A stretch of 64,000 bases of DNA from Frateuria_A sp035944355 (GCF_035944355.1 NZ_DASZBH010000008.1:248001-312000), one strand, 5' to 3'. Positions 42,102-51,129 are shown, numbered from the stretch's first letter. Notes: generated from the letters alone by a model not told the origin. A program made the numbers and translations.

Positions 42102-42335
42102 CTAGTACATCCGGACCGACGAGGCGCGAATGACGTACGGATCGGCGTCGTGCCCCGGGCCGGCAGCGATACGGGCCAGTTCGTCATCGATGCGCTGTGC
42201 CGTCTGGCCGCTCCCGTAGCCCTGCGCGCGTTCGCGCAGCATCGCGTTCTCGCGCATCAGGCGCTCGCATTCGTCATGGAGAGTGCGCACGGAGCGCTCC
42301 AATTGGTTGCAGCGCAGTTTCAGTGCGTTTGGCAT
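42102..42335 (-). CDS. Small coiled-coil protein, hypothetical
   Basis: A 77-residue frame from ATG 42335 with a heptad-rich helix LERSVRTLHDECERLMRENAMLRERA and a more polar C-terminus ending SSVRMY. It resembles short ZapB/coiled-coil style proteins but I cannot assign it. No strong ribosome site precedes the ATG, and the frame continues upstream, so the start is uncertain. It converges on the anti-sigma gene. Confidence 0.5.
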   Translation of the reverse strand: MPNALKLRCNQLERSVRTLHDECERLMRENAMLRERAQGYGSGQTAQRIDDELARIAAGPGHDADPYVIRASSVRMY

Positions 42336-42561
42336 GGCGGGCGTTCTCGGTCTGCAGTCGGTCGCGGAATGGGGAAGGACACGCGGGGGCGAGTGATCGG
42401 CGATGCGTCGCCTTTCGCCGGTGGTGATGTTGGCCTGGCGACCGTGAGGCCGCCGTCTAGCAGTCGCTAGCAAAAAGCTCAGGCGCGCGCGTTGGAGGTC
42501 GGCCTCCAGGACCCGCTTCGCTCGTCCCGGCCCGGTCGACCGGTCATTCACGCCAGGCGTG

Positions 42562-42597
42562 CGAAAGCTCGTTTCTTGCGAAGCAGGAGAGCTTTCG
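42562..42597 (+). promoter_or_regulatory. Hairpin covering the translation start of the histidine phosphatase
   Basis: CGAAAGCTC (42562-42570) and GAGCTTTCG (42589-42597) are perfect 9-bp complements. The 3' arm reaches the first base of the GTG start and touches the AGGAGA ribosome site (42585-42590), so folding should reduce initiation. Confidence 0.5.
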
Positions 42598-43370
42598 TGG
42601 CGAAAGCGGCAATCAGGCAAGCCAACGTGGGCTGGCCACAACGCTTGTGGATCATCCGCCACGGCGAGAGCGCGGGAAACCTGGCACGCGATCATGCCGA
42701 GGCCTCCGGCGCGGCGTTGATCGAGCTGGAGCACCGCGATGCCGACGTGCCGCTGTCGCCACTGGGGCTGGAGCAATCGCAGGCGCTCGGCGCCTGGATG
42801 AGCGCTTTGCCGGAGGAGAGCCGGCCCACCACGTTCCTCGCCTCGCCCTACAAGCGGGCGCGCCAGACCAGCTACGCGGTGGCCACCGCGATGGGGTGCA
42901 CCGACGACGACGTGCTGGTGGACGAGCGCCTGCGCGAGAAGGAGTTCGGCGTGCTCGACCGCTACACGCGCGCCGGCATCCGCGAGAAGTTTCCGGAGCT
43001 GGCCGAGCAGCGGCGGCTGGTGGGCAAGTTCTATTTCCGCCCACCCGGCGGCGAGAGCTGGTGCGACGTGGTGCTGCGCCTGCGCAGCATGCTCGGCGAC
43101 CTGCAGCGCAACCATGCGGGCGAGCGGGTGGTGATCGTCGGCCACCAGGTGATCGTCAACTGCTTCCGCTACCTGCTCGAGCGCATGGACGAGGGCACCA
43201 TCCTTGCGATCGACCGCGAGGGCGACGTGCCTAACTGCGGCATCACCGAGTACCGCCTGGCGCCCGACGGTTGCGGCCTGCTGCTGGAGCGCACCAACTT
43301 CGTCGCGCCGCTGGTGGAGGCCGGCTCGCCGGTGACGCTGGAGTCGGACCAGCCCAAGGGGGCGCGGTGA
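42597..43370 (+). CDS. Histidine phosphatase family protein
   Basis: A 257-residue protein of the phosphoglycerate-mutase-like superfamily. The catalytic motif is LWIIRHGESAGN with the phosphohistidine; ASPYKRARQTS supplies an Arg, EKEFGVLDRY the acid, and VIVGHQVIVN the second His. The start is GTG 42597 with AGGAGA 6-7 bp upstream. Substrate unknown; it could be a sugar-phosphate or broad phosphatase. Its stop overlaps the next gene (GTGA). Confidence 0.85.
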   Translation: MAKAAIRQANVGWPQRLWIIRHGESAGNLARDHAEASGAALIELEHRDADVPLSPLGLEQSQALGAWMSALPEESRPTTFLASPYKRARQTSYAVATAMGCTDDDVLVDERLREKEFGVLDRYTRAGIREKFPELAEQRRLVGKFYFRPPGGESWCDVVLRLRSMLGDLQRNHAGERVVIVGHQVIVNCFRYLLERMDEGTILAIDREGDVPNCGITEYRLAPDGCGLLLERTNFVAPLVEAGSPVTLESDQPKGAR

Positions 43371-44236
43371 AAGCCCCGCCCGCGCCGCAGCGCCTGACCG
43401 CGCGGCTGTTGCGCGGTGTGCCGCTGCCCGCGCCCGGGGGCGGCAAGGAGCAGCGCGGCCGCGTGCTGGCCATCGGCGGGTCCGGCACGGTGCCCGGCGC
43501 ATTGCTGCTGGCCGGCGTCGCGGCCTTGCGGGCCGGCGCCGGCAAGCTGCAGCTGGCCACCGTGCAGGCGGTGGCGCAGGGCCTGGCCCTGGCGGTGCCC
43601 GAGGCGCTGGTGCTGGGCCTGCCTGCCGATGCGCAGGGCGAGATCGTGCGCGGCACCGCTGCCCTGGACCACGCGCTGCAAGGCGCCGACGCGGTGCTCA
43701 TCGGATCGGGCATGCGTCCGGCGCCGGCCACCACCTCGCTGGTGCAGCGGGCCATCCGGCACGCACGGTGCACGCTGGTGATCGACGCCGGCGCGCTCGT
43801 GCCCGAGCTGCGCGCGCGTCCTGGCGCACCCTTCGTGCTCACGCCCCACGTGGGCGAGATGGCCGAGCTGTCGGGCATGGAAAAGGCCCGCGTGCAGCGC
43901 GAGCCGCACGAGCTGGCGCTGGCTTTCGCGCGGCGTACGCGCAGCGTGCTGGTGCTCAAGGGGGAGACCACCTTCGTCGCCGCGCCGGACGGACGCCTGT
44001 GGATCCACCCGGGCGGCTGCCACGGGCTGGGCACTTCCGGTTCCGGCGACGTGCTGGCCGGTCTCATCGCCGGGCTCGCGGCGCGCTGCGCCGATGCCCT
44101 GCAGGCCGCGCTGTGGGGCGTGTTCGCGCACGCCCAGGCCGGCCGCCTGCTGGAGGGTTCGGTCGGCTCGCTGGGTTTTCTCGCCCGCGAGATCGCCGAC
44201 GGGGTGCCCGGCATCCTCGACCGCATCCGCGGCTAG
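43367..44236 (+). CDS. nnrD: ADP-dependent NAD(P)H-hydrate dehydratase
   Basis: A 289-residue ribokinase-like enzyme repairing hydrated NAD(P)H. Diagnostic stretches are GRVLAIGGSGTVPGALLLAGVAALRAGAGKL, LIGSGM, VLTPHVGEMAEL and the nucleotide-binding GLGTSGSGDVLAGLIAG. Only the dehydratase domain is encoded; the NnrE epimerase domain fused in E. coli is absent. The start GTG 43367 overlaps the preceding stop (GTGA). Confidence 0.88.
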   Translation: MKAPPAPQRLTARLLRGVPLPAPGGGKEQRGRVLAIGGSGTVPGALLLAGVAALRAGAGKLQLATVQAVAQGLALAVPEALVLGLPADAQGEIVRGTAALDHALQGADAVLIGSGMRPAPATTSLVQRAIRHARCTLVIDAGALVPELRARPGAPFVLTPHVGEMAELSGMEKARVQREPHELALAFARRTRSVLVLKGETTFVAAPDGRLWIHPGGCHGLGTSGSGDVLAGLIAGLAARCADALQAALWGVFAHAQAGRLLEGSVGSLGFLAREIADGVPGILDRIRG

Positions 44237-44256
44237 TGCCTGCGCGCGTGCGCCGG

Positions 44257-44763
44257 CTAGGGCGGGCTCCATCGCGTGGTCAGCGGGCCGTGTTCGCCGG
44301 CCACCGGATCGCTGTGCGGGAAGGGCAACTGGACGATGCGCTTGAGCATCTGCGCATCGGGCGCATCGCGGCACACGTCCCACTCCTGTCCGGGCGGATA
44401 GGCGCCCACCACCAGGAAATCGTTGCTCGACTCCAGGCTGCGGTGGCCGGTGCCTGCCGGAAGCAAGACCGCATCGCCGGCCTCGACCTCGACCTCGCGG
44501 CCGCCTGGCCCGCCCAGCATCAGGCGCGCCGTTCCCCTTGCCACGCCCAGTACCTCGTGGGCGGTGGAATGGTAGTGGTGGAAATCGTAGATGCCGGAGC
44601 GCCACTGCGGCGGCCAGCCGTTGGAGCGGAAGCACAGCTCGAAAGTCACCGTGGCGTCTTCGCCGCTCCGGCCGGCAAGCGCCTGGCGATAGAGCAGCAC
44701 GGGCAGCCTGGGATGGTTGGGAACCCAGTCGTGGGGTGAGAGCAGGAAGGCTTGTACTCGCAT
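44257..44763 (-). CDS. Cupin-domain protein
   Basis: A 168-residue protein with a single cupin barrel: FHHYHSTAHEVLGVARGTA carries the metal-binding His/Glu set of motif 1 and DAVLLPAGTGHRS motif 2. The N-terminal segment (FLLSPHDWVPNHPRLPVLLYR) and size are like the YjlB/COG4297 group. Function unknown in this group. GGAG precedes the ATG at 44763; an upstream ATG at 44781 lacks a ribosome site. It is convergent with nnrD. Confidence 0.8.
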   Translation of the reverse strand: MRVQAFLLSPHDWVPNHPRLPVLLYRQALAGRSGEDATVTFELCFRSNGWPPQWRSGIYDFHHYHSTAHEVLGVARGTARLMLGGPGGREVEVEAGDAVLLPAGTGHRSLESSNDFLVVGAYPPGQEWDVCRDAPDAQMLKRIVQLPFPHSDPVAGEHGPLTTRWSPP

Positions 44764-44927
44764 GGTGTCGGGCTCCGTCATGGGCGACCGCCGACCGAGC
44801 TTGCGCCGCCCCATGTGTACGAGGCGCTGATCGCCGCGCCTCTAACGCGCCCCGAATCGCCGCTGCACGCGCCGCTGACCTTCGCTGCGGCAGGATCGAG
44901 CACGGCCAACCGGAACGGGAGAATTCC

Positions 44928-45335
44928 ATGGGCAGCATCGACGATCCGCGCGGGCGTACCAACGCCAACCTCCAGGACGCCATCGGCAAGCGGGCCGGGC
45001 AATCAGGGCTCGAGGGCGAGGAGCGCGAAGCGATCGAGCCGGCCGGCGGCACGGGCGGCGCCAGCGGCACCGGCCAGATGCGGCCGCACCATGGCTTCAG
45101 TGATCGGCGCGGGCAGGGTGCGCTGGGCGAGCCGGACGATCCGGACGCCGTTCTGCCGATGCCCGAGAACGGCCCCACCTACCAGACCGGCGGCGTCGGC
45201 CTGGACCGCGCGCAGCACATCCAGGAGCGCAAGCATCGCGAAAGCGGCGTGGGTTCGGCCAAGGGCCACGGCGTGGACGGGCAGGGCGGTGGATTCGATC
45301 CGCCGCCGGGTGCGCCCTCCGGTGGTGGGCGTTAG
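44928..45335 (+). CDS. Hydrophilic, probably disordered hypothetical protein
   Basis: A 135-residue Gly-, Asp-, Gln- and His-rich protein without hydrophobic core (MGSIDDPRGRTNANLQDA, RRGQGALGEPDDPD, GSAKGHGVDGQGGGFD). GGGAGAATTCC precedes the ATG. The composition is that of stress-related hydrophilins or small KGG-type proteins, but no defined motif is present. It is divergent from the cupin gene. Confidence 0.6.
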   Translation: MGSIDDPRGRTNANLQDAIGKRAGQSGLEGEEREAIEPAGGTGGASGTGQMRPHHGFSDRRGQGALGEPDDPDAVLPMPENGPTYQTGGVGLDRAQHIQERKHRESGVGSAKGHGVDGQGGGFDPPPGAPSGGGR

Positions 45336-45590
45336 CCGCTCCGTCGCGTTGCGGCTTCGAACGACCCGACGACACCGGGCATCACGCGGATGACGCCGCG
45401 GTGGGAAAGCCAGAGCCGGAGTAGCGGTTCCCCTGTTCTTTAGTTCCCTCTCTCTCGCAGGGGCGAGGCGGCTGGATACGACCATGGCGTTCCCTTGCCT
45501 TCGCGCACACGCCAGATGCACCCGCAGCGCTGCATAGTCCGGCGACTTGTCGCCGGTGCGCCGCTGGCCCCGGCTTGCGCGAGGTCCGTT

Positions 45591-46601
45591 ATGCACAAAG
45601 ACGATTTCTCCTCTTCGCGGCGCCGCCTGGTGCAGGGCGCGTCCGTGGGCCTGGCCGCCACGCTGGCGGCGCCGGCCTGGGCCAGGGCTGCCGGCGCCAC
45701 GGCGACCAAGGGCGGCGTGCCGCCCATGTTCGACCCGACCAAACGCTATCCGAAGCCCCCGTTCGATGCGCAGCCGCAACCCTGGCCGGGCTTGGCCATG
45801 CGCATGCACCCGAAGCCCGACCACGGCGAGCAGAGTTACCAGGGCCACGGGCGGTTGAGCGGCCGCAAGGCGCTGATCACCGGCGGCGATTCGGGCATCG
45901 GCCGCGCCGCAGCGATCGCCTTCGCGCGCGAAGGCGCCGACGTGGCGATCAACTACCTGCCCGCCGAGGAAGAGGACGCGCGCGAAGTGATCGAGCTGAT
46001 CCGTGCCGCCGGCCGCAAGGGCGTGGCGCTGCCCGGGGACATCCGCGACGAGGGCTTCTGCCGTTCGCTGGTCGACAAGGCGGTCGCAGGCCTTGGCGGG
46101 CTGGACCTGCTGGTCAACAACGCCGGCCGCCAGCAGAGCCACGACTCGATCGACGAGCTCACGACCGAGCTGTTCGACTGGACGCTCAAGACCAATCTCT
46201 ATGCGATGTTCTGGATCACCAAGGCGGCGCTGGCGCACATGCCGGCCGGCGCGGCGATCATCAACACTGCCTCGGTGGAAGCCTACAGCCCCGACCAGAA
46301 CCTGCTCGACTACGCCACCACCAAGGCCGGTATCGTGGCCTTCACCAAGAGCCTGGCCAAGCAGGTGATCAGCAAGGGCATCCGCGTCAATGCGGTGGCG
46401 CCCGGGCCGTTCTGGACGCCGCTGCAGATCAGCGGCGGGCAGACCGAGGAAAAGGTGAAGCAATTCGGCGCCAACACCCCGATGGAGCGCCCCGGGCAGC
46501 CGGCGGAAATCGCCCATGTCTACGTCGACCTCGCCTCCAGCGAGGCCAGCTACGTGACCGGACAGGTGTTCGGAGCCTCCGGCGGCAAGGGCGAGCCCTG
46601 A
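45591..46601 (+). CDS. Tat-exported short-chain dehydrogenase/reductase
   Basis: A 336-residue SDR with an N-terminal extension. Residues 8-30 (SSSRRRLVQGASVGLAATL) form a twin-arginine signal, so the folded enzyme with its cofactor would be exported. Nucleotide site GGDSGIGRAAAIAF, LLVNNAG, active-site Ser in INTASVEAY and catalytic YxxxK in YATTKAG; VNAVAPGPFWTPLQ follows. The body matches the YhdG/YhxC-like general-stress SDR group, usually cytoplasmic. ATG 45591 is preceded by GAGG. Confidence 0.82.
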   Translation: MHKDDFSSSRRRLVQGASVGLAATLAAPAWARAAGATATKGGVPPMFDPTKRYPKPPFDAQPQPWPGLAMRMHPKPDHGEQSYQGHGRLSGRKALITGGDSGIGRAAAIAFAREGADVAINYLPAEEEDAREVIELIRAAGRKGVALPGDIRDEGFCRSLVDKAVAGLGGLDLLVNNAGRQQSHDSIDELTTELFDWTLKTNLYAMFWITKAALAHMPAGAAIINTASVEAYSPDQNLLDYATTKAGIVAFTKSLAKQVISKGIRVNAVAPGPFWTPLQISGGQTEEKVKQFGANTPMERPGQPAEIAHVYVDLASSEASYVTGQVFGASGGKGEP

Positions 46602-46704
46602 GCGGGCCGCGTCCTCTGCCATGCGTGCACAGCACCTAAAGGACGACCAGCCGCGGCCGATAGCGCCCAGGATGGCCGTCATGGGGGGCGGCTGCGGATA
46701 ACTC

Positions 46705-48774
46705 ATGGTCGGCAGCTACCGCCTCAGCCTGGAACTGTTCTCGCTGGTGATCGGGAGCCTGATCGCGTACCAGGCGATCGACGCCACCGGCCGCATCGCG
46801 GCATCGCGTCTGGCCGTGCATCGCTGGATCTGGTACGGCGTCGGCGGCTGGATGATCGGTGTGGGTCTTTGGTCGGTGCACTTCGTCGGCATGCTCGCGT
46901 GGCTGCCGCAGGAAGCGGGCGCATTCGATCCGGTGCTGAGCGTCGCCTCGGGGCTGGCCGCCCTGGCGGTGGGGCTGGGCCTGCTGTGGGTGGCCGATTG
47001 CCCGTCGCTGGGACGCTTGCGCTGGTTGGCAGGCTCGCTGGCGCTGGGCGTCGGCGTGGCCTTCATCCACATGTTCAGCGAAGGCGCGATGCACGTCGCC
47101 GGCGGCACCCGCTACCAGCCGAAGGTGTGGCTATGGTGGGTCTTGCTGTGCACCTTCGGGGTGGCCAGCGGCCTGCGCCTGATGCACGCGTTCCGCTCGC
47201 GCGCCAGGCGACGGTGGGGCCTGCGGGCGTCGCTGTCGGTTGCGATGGGCGCGCTCATCTGCGTGTTGCTGGAACTTTCCACGCGGTTGTCGCACGGCAG
47301 CGGCACCGTACTGCCGGCAGAGACCTCGCCGGGAGCGCTCTGGCTGGGCAGCGTAGTCAGCCTGGCCGCGGTGCTGTCGATGGGCGCGGGGCTGGCGCTG
47401 TCCGAGCTGGTGGTGCGGTTGTACGTGCGCACCCAGCGCCTGTCCGGCTCCCTGGACCAACTCAACAACCAGCTGCACCATCTGGCCACGCATGACCCGT
47501 TGACCGGCCTGCCCAATCGGCATCTGCTGGCCGAACGCATGGAGCGCGCGCTGGCGCGTGCGCGCGCCGGCCACGGGCACCTGGCGGTGCTGTACATCGA
47601 TCTGGACGGCTTCAAGACCATCAACGACACGCTGGGCCACTCCTTCGGCGACGAACTGTTGCGCGGGGTGGCCGAACGGCTCGCCGGCGTGCTGCACATC
47701 GACAGCCTGGCCCGCATGGGCGGCGACGAGTTCGTGGCGGTGCTCCAGCACATGCGCAGTCCGGACTCGGCACTGCGCATCGCCCGGCAACTGATCGGAC
47801 TGATGCAGGAAAGCTTCGCCGTGCGCGGCATCGAGCTGCGCGTGACGCCCAGCATCGGCGTGGCGTTCCACCCGCGCGACGGCGAAAGCGTGGAGGACCT
47901 GATCGCACACGCGGACGCGGCGATGTACGAAGCCAAGGACGGCGGCCGCAACGGCTACCGTTGCTATGACGCCTCGATGCGCGAGCGGGCGGTGCGCGTA
48001 CTGACCATCCAGCGCGGCCTGCAGACGGCGGTGGAGGACGGCAGCCTGTCGCTGCACTTCCAGCCCAAACATTGCGGCAACACCGGCGCGCTGGTCGGCG
48101 CGGAGGCCCTGCTGCGCTGGTGCCATCCCGAGTTGGGTGCGGTACCGCCGCTGGAGTTCATTACTGTCGCCGAGCGCAGCGGGCAGATCGCGCGGCTGGG
48201 CGAATGGGTGATCCGCGAGGCCTGCCGCCAGCTGCGCGAATGGCGCGATCGCGGGCTGTCCACCGTGCGCATCGCCATCAACCTTTCGCCGCTGCAGATC
48301 CAGCAGACGGGTTTGGTGGACGTGGCCGCGGGCATCGTCGGCGCAGCCGGCCTGAACACCTCGCAGATCATGTTCGAGGTGACCGAAAGCATGGCCATGC
48401 GCGATGCGGAGCGCACCACCGCGATCCTGCGCGACTTCCGCGCGCACGGGTTCGAGTTCGCCATCGACGATTTCGGCACCGGCTATTCCAGCCTGGCCTA
48501 CCTGCAGAAGTTCCAGGTGCGCCAACTGAAGATCGACCAGTTCTTCGTGCAGGCGCTGGACGAGGGCGGCCACGAACCGCGCGCCATCATTGCCGCCATC
48601 ATCGAACTTGCCCACACGCTGGGCATGGAAGTGGTGGCCGAGGGCGTGGAAACCGCCGGACAGGCGCACGTGCTGCGCGAGCTCGGCTGCGACCAGGTGC
48701 AGGGCTACTTGCTGGCGCGGCCAATGCCTGCGGTGGAGTTCGAGCGGCATTGCCTGGCCGGGGCGGCGGCCTAG
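46705..48774 (+). CDS. MHYT-like sensor with GGDEF and EAL domains
   Basis: A 689-residue membrane protein. Residues 1-235 hold about seven helices with MHYT-type motifs in altered form (WSVHFVGMLAW and AFIHMFSEGAM). A GGDEF domain follows with intact MGGDEF at about 338-343 (diguanylate cyclase active site), then an EAL domain with EALLR at 467-471 and DDFGTGYSS and LKIDQFFV catalytic stretches. Both c-di-GMP synthesis and breakdown could be active. MHYT domains are proposed to bind copper and sense O2, CO or NO; here a His is kept in both visible motifs. Confidence 0.88.
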   Translation: MVGSYRLSLELFSLVIGSLIAYQAIDATGRIAASRLAVHRWIWYGVGGWMIGVGLWSVHFVGMLAWLPQEAGAFDPVLSVASGLAALAVGLGLLWVADCPSLGRLRWLAGSLALGVGVAFIHMFSEGAMHVAGGTRYQPKVWLWWVLLCTFGVASGLRLMHAFRSRARRRWGLRASLSVAMGALICVLLELSTRLSHGSGTVLPAETSPGALWLGSVVSLAAVLSMGAGLALSELVVRLYVRTQRLSGSLDQLNNQLHHLATHDPLTGLPNRHLLAERMERALARARAGHGHLAVLYIDLDGFKTINDTLGHSFGDELLRGVAERLAGVLHIDSLARMGGDEFVAVLQHMRSPDSALRIARQLIGLMQESFAVRGIELRVTPSIGVAFHPRDGESVEDLIAHADAAMYEAKDGGRNGYRCYDASMRERAVRVLTIQRGLQTAVEDGSLSLHFQPKHCGNTGALVGAEALLRWCHPELGAVPPLEFITVAERSGQIARLGEWVIREACRQLREWRDRGLSTVRIAINLSPLQIQQTGLVDVAAGIVGAAGLNTSQIMFEVTESMAMRDAERTTAILRDFRAHGFEFAIDDFGTGYSSLAYLQKFQVRQLKIDQFFVQALDEGGHEPRAIIAAIIELAHTLGMEVVAEGVETAGQAHVLRELGCDQVQGYLLARPMPAVEFERHCLAGAAA

Positions 48775-48999
48775 CCGTGGGGCAGCCCATGGCCGCCAGC
48801 TGGAGCGCACGAAGTTTTTACGTAGAATTTACGCTGCCGTCCGCGCCGCGGCGACACGCGTGCCATCCGCGCAACTAAAATGAGCGTCTTCGTTTCCATG
48901 CCTGCCATCTCCGTGCACAACCATCCCCGGGTTTATCTTTCCGCCGCCGCGCGTCCGGCCGGCATGCCGTCGGCCTTGCGCCGCCGCTGCTGAGCCGCC

Positions 49000-50877
49000 A
49001 TGGCCACTTCCGATTCCAAGTCGCGGCTGGCGGCACTGGCGCTGGGCGCCGTGGGCGTGGTGTACGGCGACATCGGCACCAGTCCGCTCTACACGCTCAA
49101 GGAGGTCTTCGGCGAGCACGGCGTGGCGCCGGACCCGGCGAACGTGCTGGGCGCGCTGAGCCTGATCTTCTGGTCGCTGATCATCGTGGTGTCGGTGAAG
49201 TACGTGCTGTTCATCATGCGTGCGGACAACCGGGGCGAGGGCGGCATCATGGCGCTGATGGCGCTGGCCCAGCGCAGCGTGCGTTCGATCCCGCGCCTGC
49301 GCCTGGTGATCGCGCTGCTGGCGATCTTCGGCGCGGCGCTGTTCTACGGCGACGGCGTGATCACCCCGGCGATCTCAGTACTGTCGGCGGTGGAAGGCAT
49401 GGAAGTGGCCGCGCCGCGCCTGGAACCCTGGGTGGTGCCGATCACCGTGGTGGTGATCCTGGCGCTGTTCTGGCTGCAGAAGCGCGGCACCGACCGCATC
49501 GGCGCGCTGTTCGGGCCGGTTTGCGGGCTGTGGTTCATCGCCATCGCCGCGCTGGGCATCCACGGGATCGTGCGCGACCCGGCGGTGCTGGCGGCGCTCA
49601 GCCCCACCTACGGGATCGGCTTCTTCCTGCACAACCACGCGCAGGCGTTCTTCGCGCTGGGCGCCGTGGTGCTGGCGGTCACCGGCACCGAGGCGCTGTA
49701 TGCGGACATGGGCCATTTCGGCAAGCGGCCGATCCAGCTGGCCTGGTTCAATTTCGTGCTGCCGGCGCTGGTGCTCAACTACTTCGGCCAGGGCGCGCTG
49801 GTGCTGCGCGATCCGGCCGCCGTGGCCAACCCGTTCTACCTGCTGGTGCCGCGGCTGCTGCTCTATCCGATGATCGCGCTGGCCTGTGCGGCCACCGTCA
49901 TCGCTTCGCAGGCGGTGATCTCCGGCGCCTTCTCGATGACGCGCGAGGCCATGCAACTGGGCTACGTGCCGCGCATGCGGGTGGTGCACACCTCGCGCGA
50001 GATGTCCGGGCAGATCTTCGTGCCGTGGATCAACCGCGTCCTGCTGGTGTTGATCCTGGCGGCGGTGCTCGGCTTCCGCTCGTCCAACAACCTGGCCTCC
50101 GCCTACGGCATCGCGGTGACCGGCACGATGGTGATCACCACCTTGCTGGCGCTGATCGTGGCCCGCTACCAGTGGCGCTGGAGCCTGCCCGCCGTGCTGG
50201 CCACCGGGCTGGGCCTGTTGACGGTGGACCTGGGCTTCTTCAGCGCCAACGTCATCAAGATCGAATCCGGCGGCTGGTTCCCACTGGTCCTGGGCCTGAG
50301 CATCTTCGTGGCCATGACCACCTGGCGGCGCGGCCGCGAGCTGGTGGTGCTGGAGCTCAAGCACGGCGGCCTGGCGCTCGCGCCGTTCATCCGCAGCATG
50401 GTCGAGTACCCGCCCGTGCGCGTGCAGGGCACGGCGGTGTTCCTGACCGCGAACCCCGGTGCGGTGCCGCATGCGCTGCTGCACAACCTCAAGCACAACA
50501 AGGTGCTGCACGAGCGCAACGTGCTGCTGACGGTCGAGACGCTGGAGACGCCGGTGGCCGATGCCGAGGAGCGTTTCGAATGGCACGCCCTGGACGGCGG
50601 CTTCGGGCGGCTGCTGTTCCGCTTCGGTTTCGCCGAGGACCCGGACGTGCCCCGCACCTTGGCGTATTGCGCCGGCCACGGCGGCCCTTCGTTCGACATG
50701 ATGGACACGACCTTCTTCATCTCGCGCGAAAACATCGTCGCGGCGCAGCGGCCCGGCATGGCGGCCTGGCGCGACAAGCTGTTCGCCTTCATGGCGCGCA
50801 ACATGTTGCCGGCCACCGCTTTCTTCCGCATTCCCGGCAACCGGCTGATCGAGCTCGGCGCGCAGCTGGAAATCTAG
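49000..50877 (+). CDS. kup: Potassium transporter Kup
   Basis: A 625-residue K+/H+ symporter of the KUP/HAK family with about twelve helices. GVVYGDIGTSPLYTLKEVFG in the first helix region, GEGGIMALMALAQR and FYGDGVITPAISVLSAVEG are diagnostic; the C-terminal 150 residues are cytoplasmic. A TAAAAT -10-like box lies at 48876-48881. Kup is constitutive and moderate-affinity in known species. It lies directly before the high-affinity kdp operon. Confidence 0.96.
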   Translation: MATSDSKSRLAALALGAVGVVYGDIGTSPLYTLKEVFGEHGVAPDPANVLGALSLIFWSLIIVVSVKYVLFIMRADNRGEGGIMALMALAQRSVRSIPRLRLVIALLAIFGAALFYGDGVITPAISVLSAVEGMEVAAPRLEPWVVPITVVVILALFWLQKRGTDRIGALFGPVCGLWFIAIAALGIHGIVRDPAVLAALSPTYGIGFFLHNHAQAFFALGAVVLAVTGTEALYADMGHFGKRPIQLAWFNFVLPALVLNYFGQGALVLRDPAAVANPFYLLVPRLLLYPMIALACAATVIASQAVISGAFSMTREAMQLGYVPRMRVVHTSREMSGQIFVPWINRVLLVLILAAVLGFRSSNNLASAYGIAVTGTMVITTLLALIVARYQWRWSLPAVLATGLGLLTVDLGFFSANVIKIESGGWFPLVLGLSIFVAMTTWRRGRELVVLELKHGGLALAPFIRSMVEYPPVRVQGTAVFLTANPGAVPHALLHNLKHNKVLHERNVLLTVETLETPVADAEERFEWHALDGGFGRLLFRFGFAEDPDVPRTLAYCAGHGGPSFDMMDTTFFISRENIVAAQRPGMAAWRDKLFAFMARNMLPATAFFRIPGNRLIELGAQLEI

Positions 50878-50921
50878 GCGCCGCTTTCCACGCGCGCGGC
50901 AATTTTTACGGGCTCTATACG

Positions 50922-50950
50922 GGGGCGGGGAAATTCCTTGCCCCTTTTTT
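50922..50950 (+). terminator. Terminator between kup and kdp
   Basis: GGGGCGGGG / CCTTGCCCC folds into a 9-bp stem with two G-T pairs and loop AAATT, followed by TTTTTT. It is 44 bp after the kup stop and 47 bp before the first small kdp-operon gene, so it ends kup or attenuates read-through into kdp. Confidence 0.75.
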
Positions 50951-50971
50951 ATGGGCCGATTCCTAGAGTGC

Positions 50972-50992
50972 GCTCCGTACGGAACACGGAGC
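50972..50992 (+). promoter_or_regulatory. Hairpin sequestering the first ribosome site of the kdp operon
   Basis: GCTCCGT and ACGGAGC form a perfect 7-bp stem with a 7-nt loop. The 3' arm contains GGAG, the likely ribosome site of the GTG at 50998. The centre TCCGTACGGA is also a 10-bp palindrome and could bind a dimeric regulator such as KdpE. Confidence 0.45.
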
Positions 50993-50997
50993 CTGGC

Positions 50998-51129
50998 GTG
51001 GACATCGTCTATCTGTTGCTGGCGCTTGTGCTGGCCCTGATCACCGCGGGCTTCCTGCGGTTGTGCGACCGGCTAGGCCGCCAGCGGGAACCCCGCTCCG
51101 GCGGTCCTGGCGAAAAGTGCGTGCCATGA
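50998..51129 (+). CDS. Small membrane protein upstream of KdpF
   Basis: A 43-residue frame from GTG 50998: one helix (IVYLLLALVLALITAGFLRL) followed by a basic/polar tail (CDRLGRQREPRSGGPGEK). Its stop overlaps the kdpF start (ATGA). Short single-helix peptides with the core LRLCDRL precede kdpF in several proteobacterial kdp operons, as far as I recall. Its role is unknown; it may be an extra Kdp subunit or a coupling ORF. Confidence 0.65.
   Translation: MDIVYLLLALVLALITAGFLRLCDRLGRQREPRSGGPGEKCVP

Noticed and set aside
48880..48993. A 37-codon frame (MSVFVSMPAIS...) ending just before kup, possible leader peptide
   Set aside because: Its ATG overlaps the probable -10 box TAAAAT (48876-48881), so it would lie upstream of the transcript start; no ribosome site.
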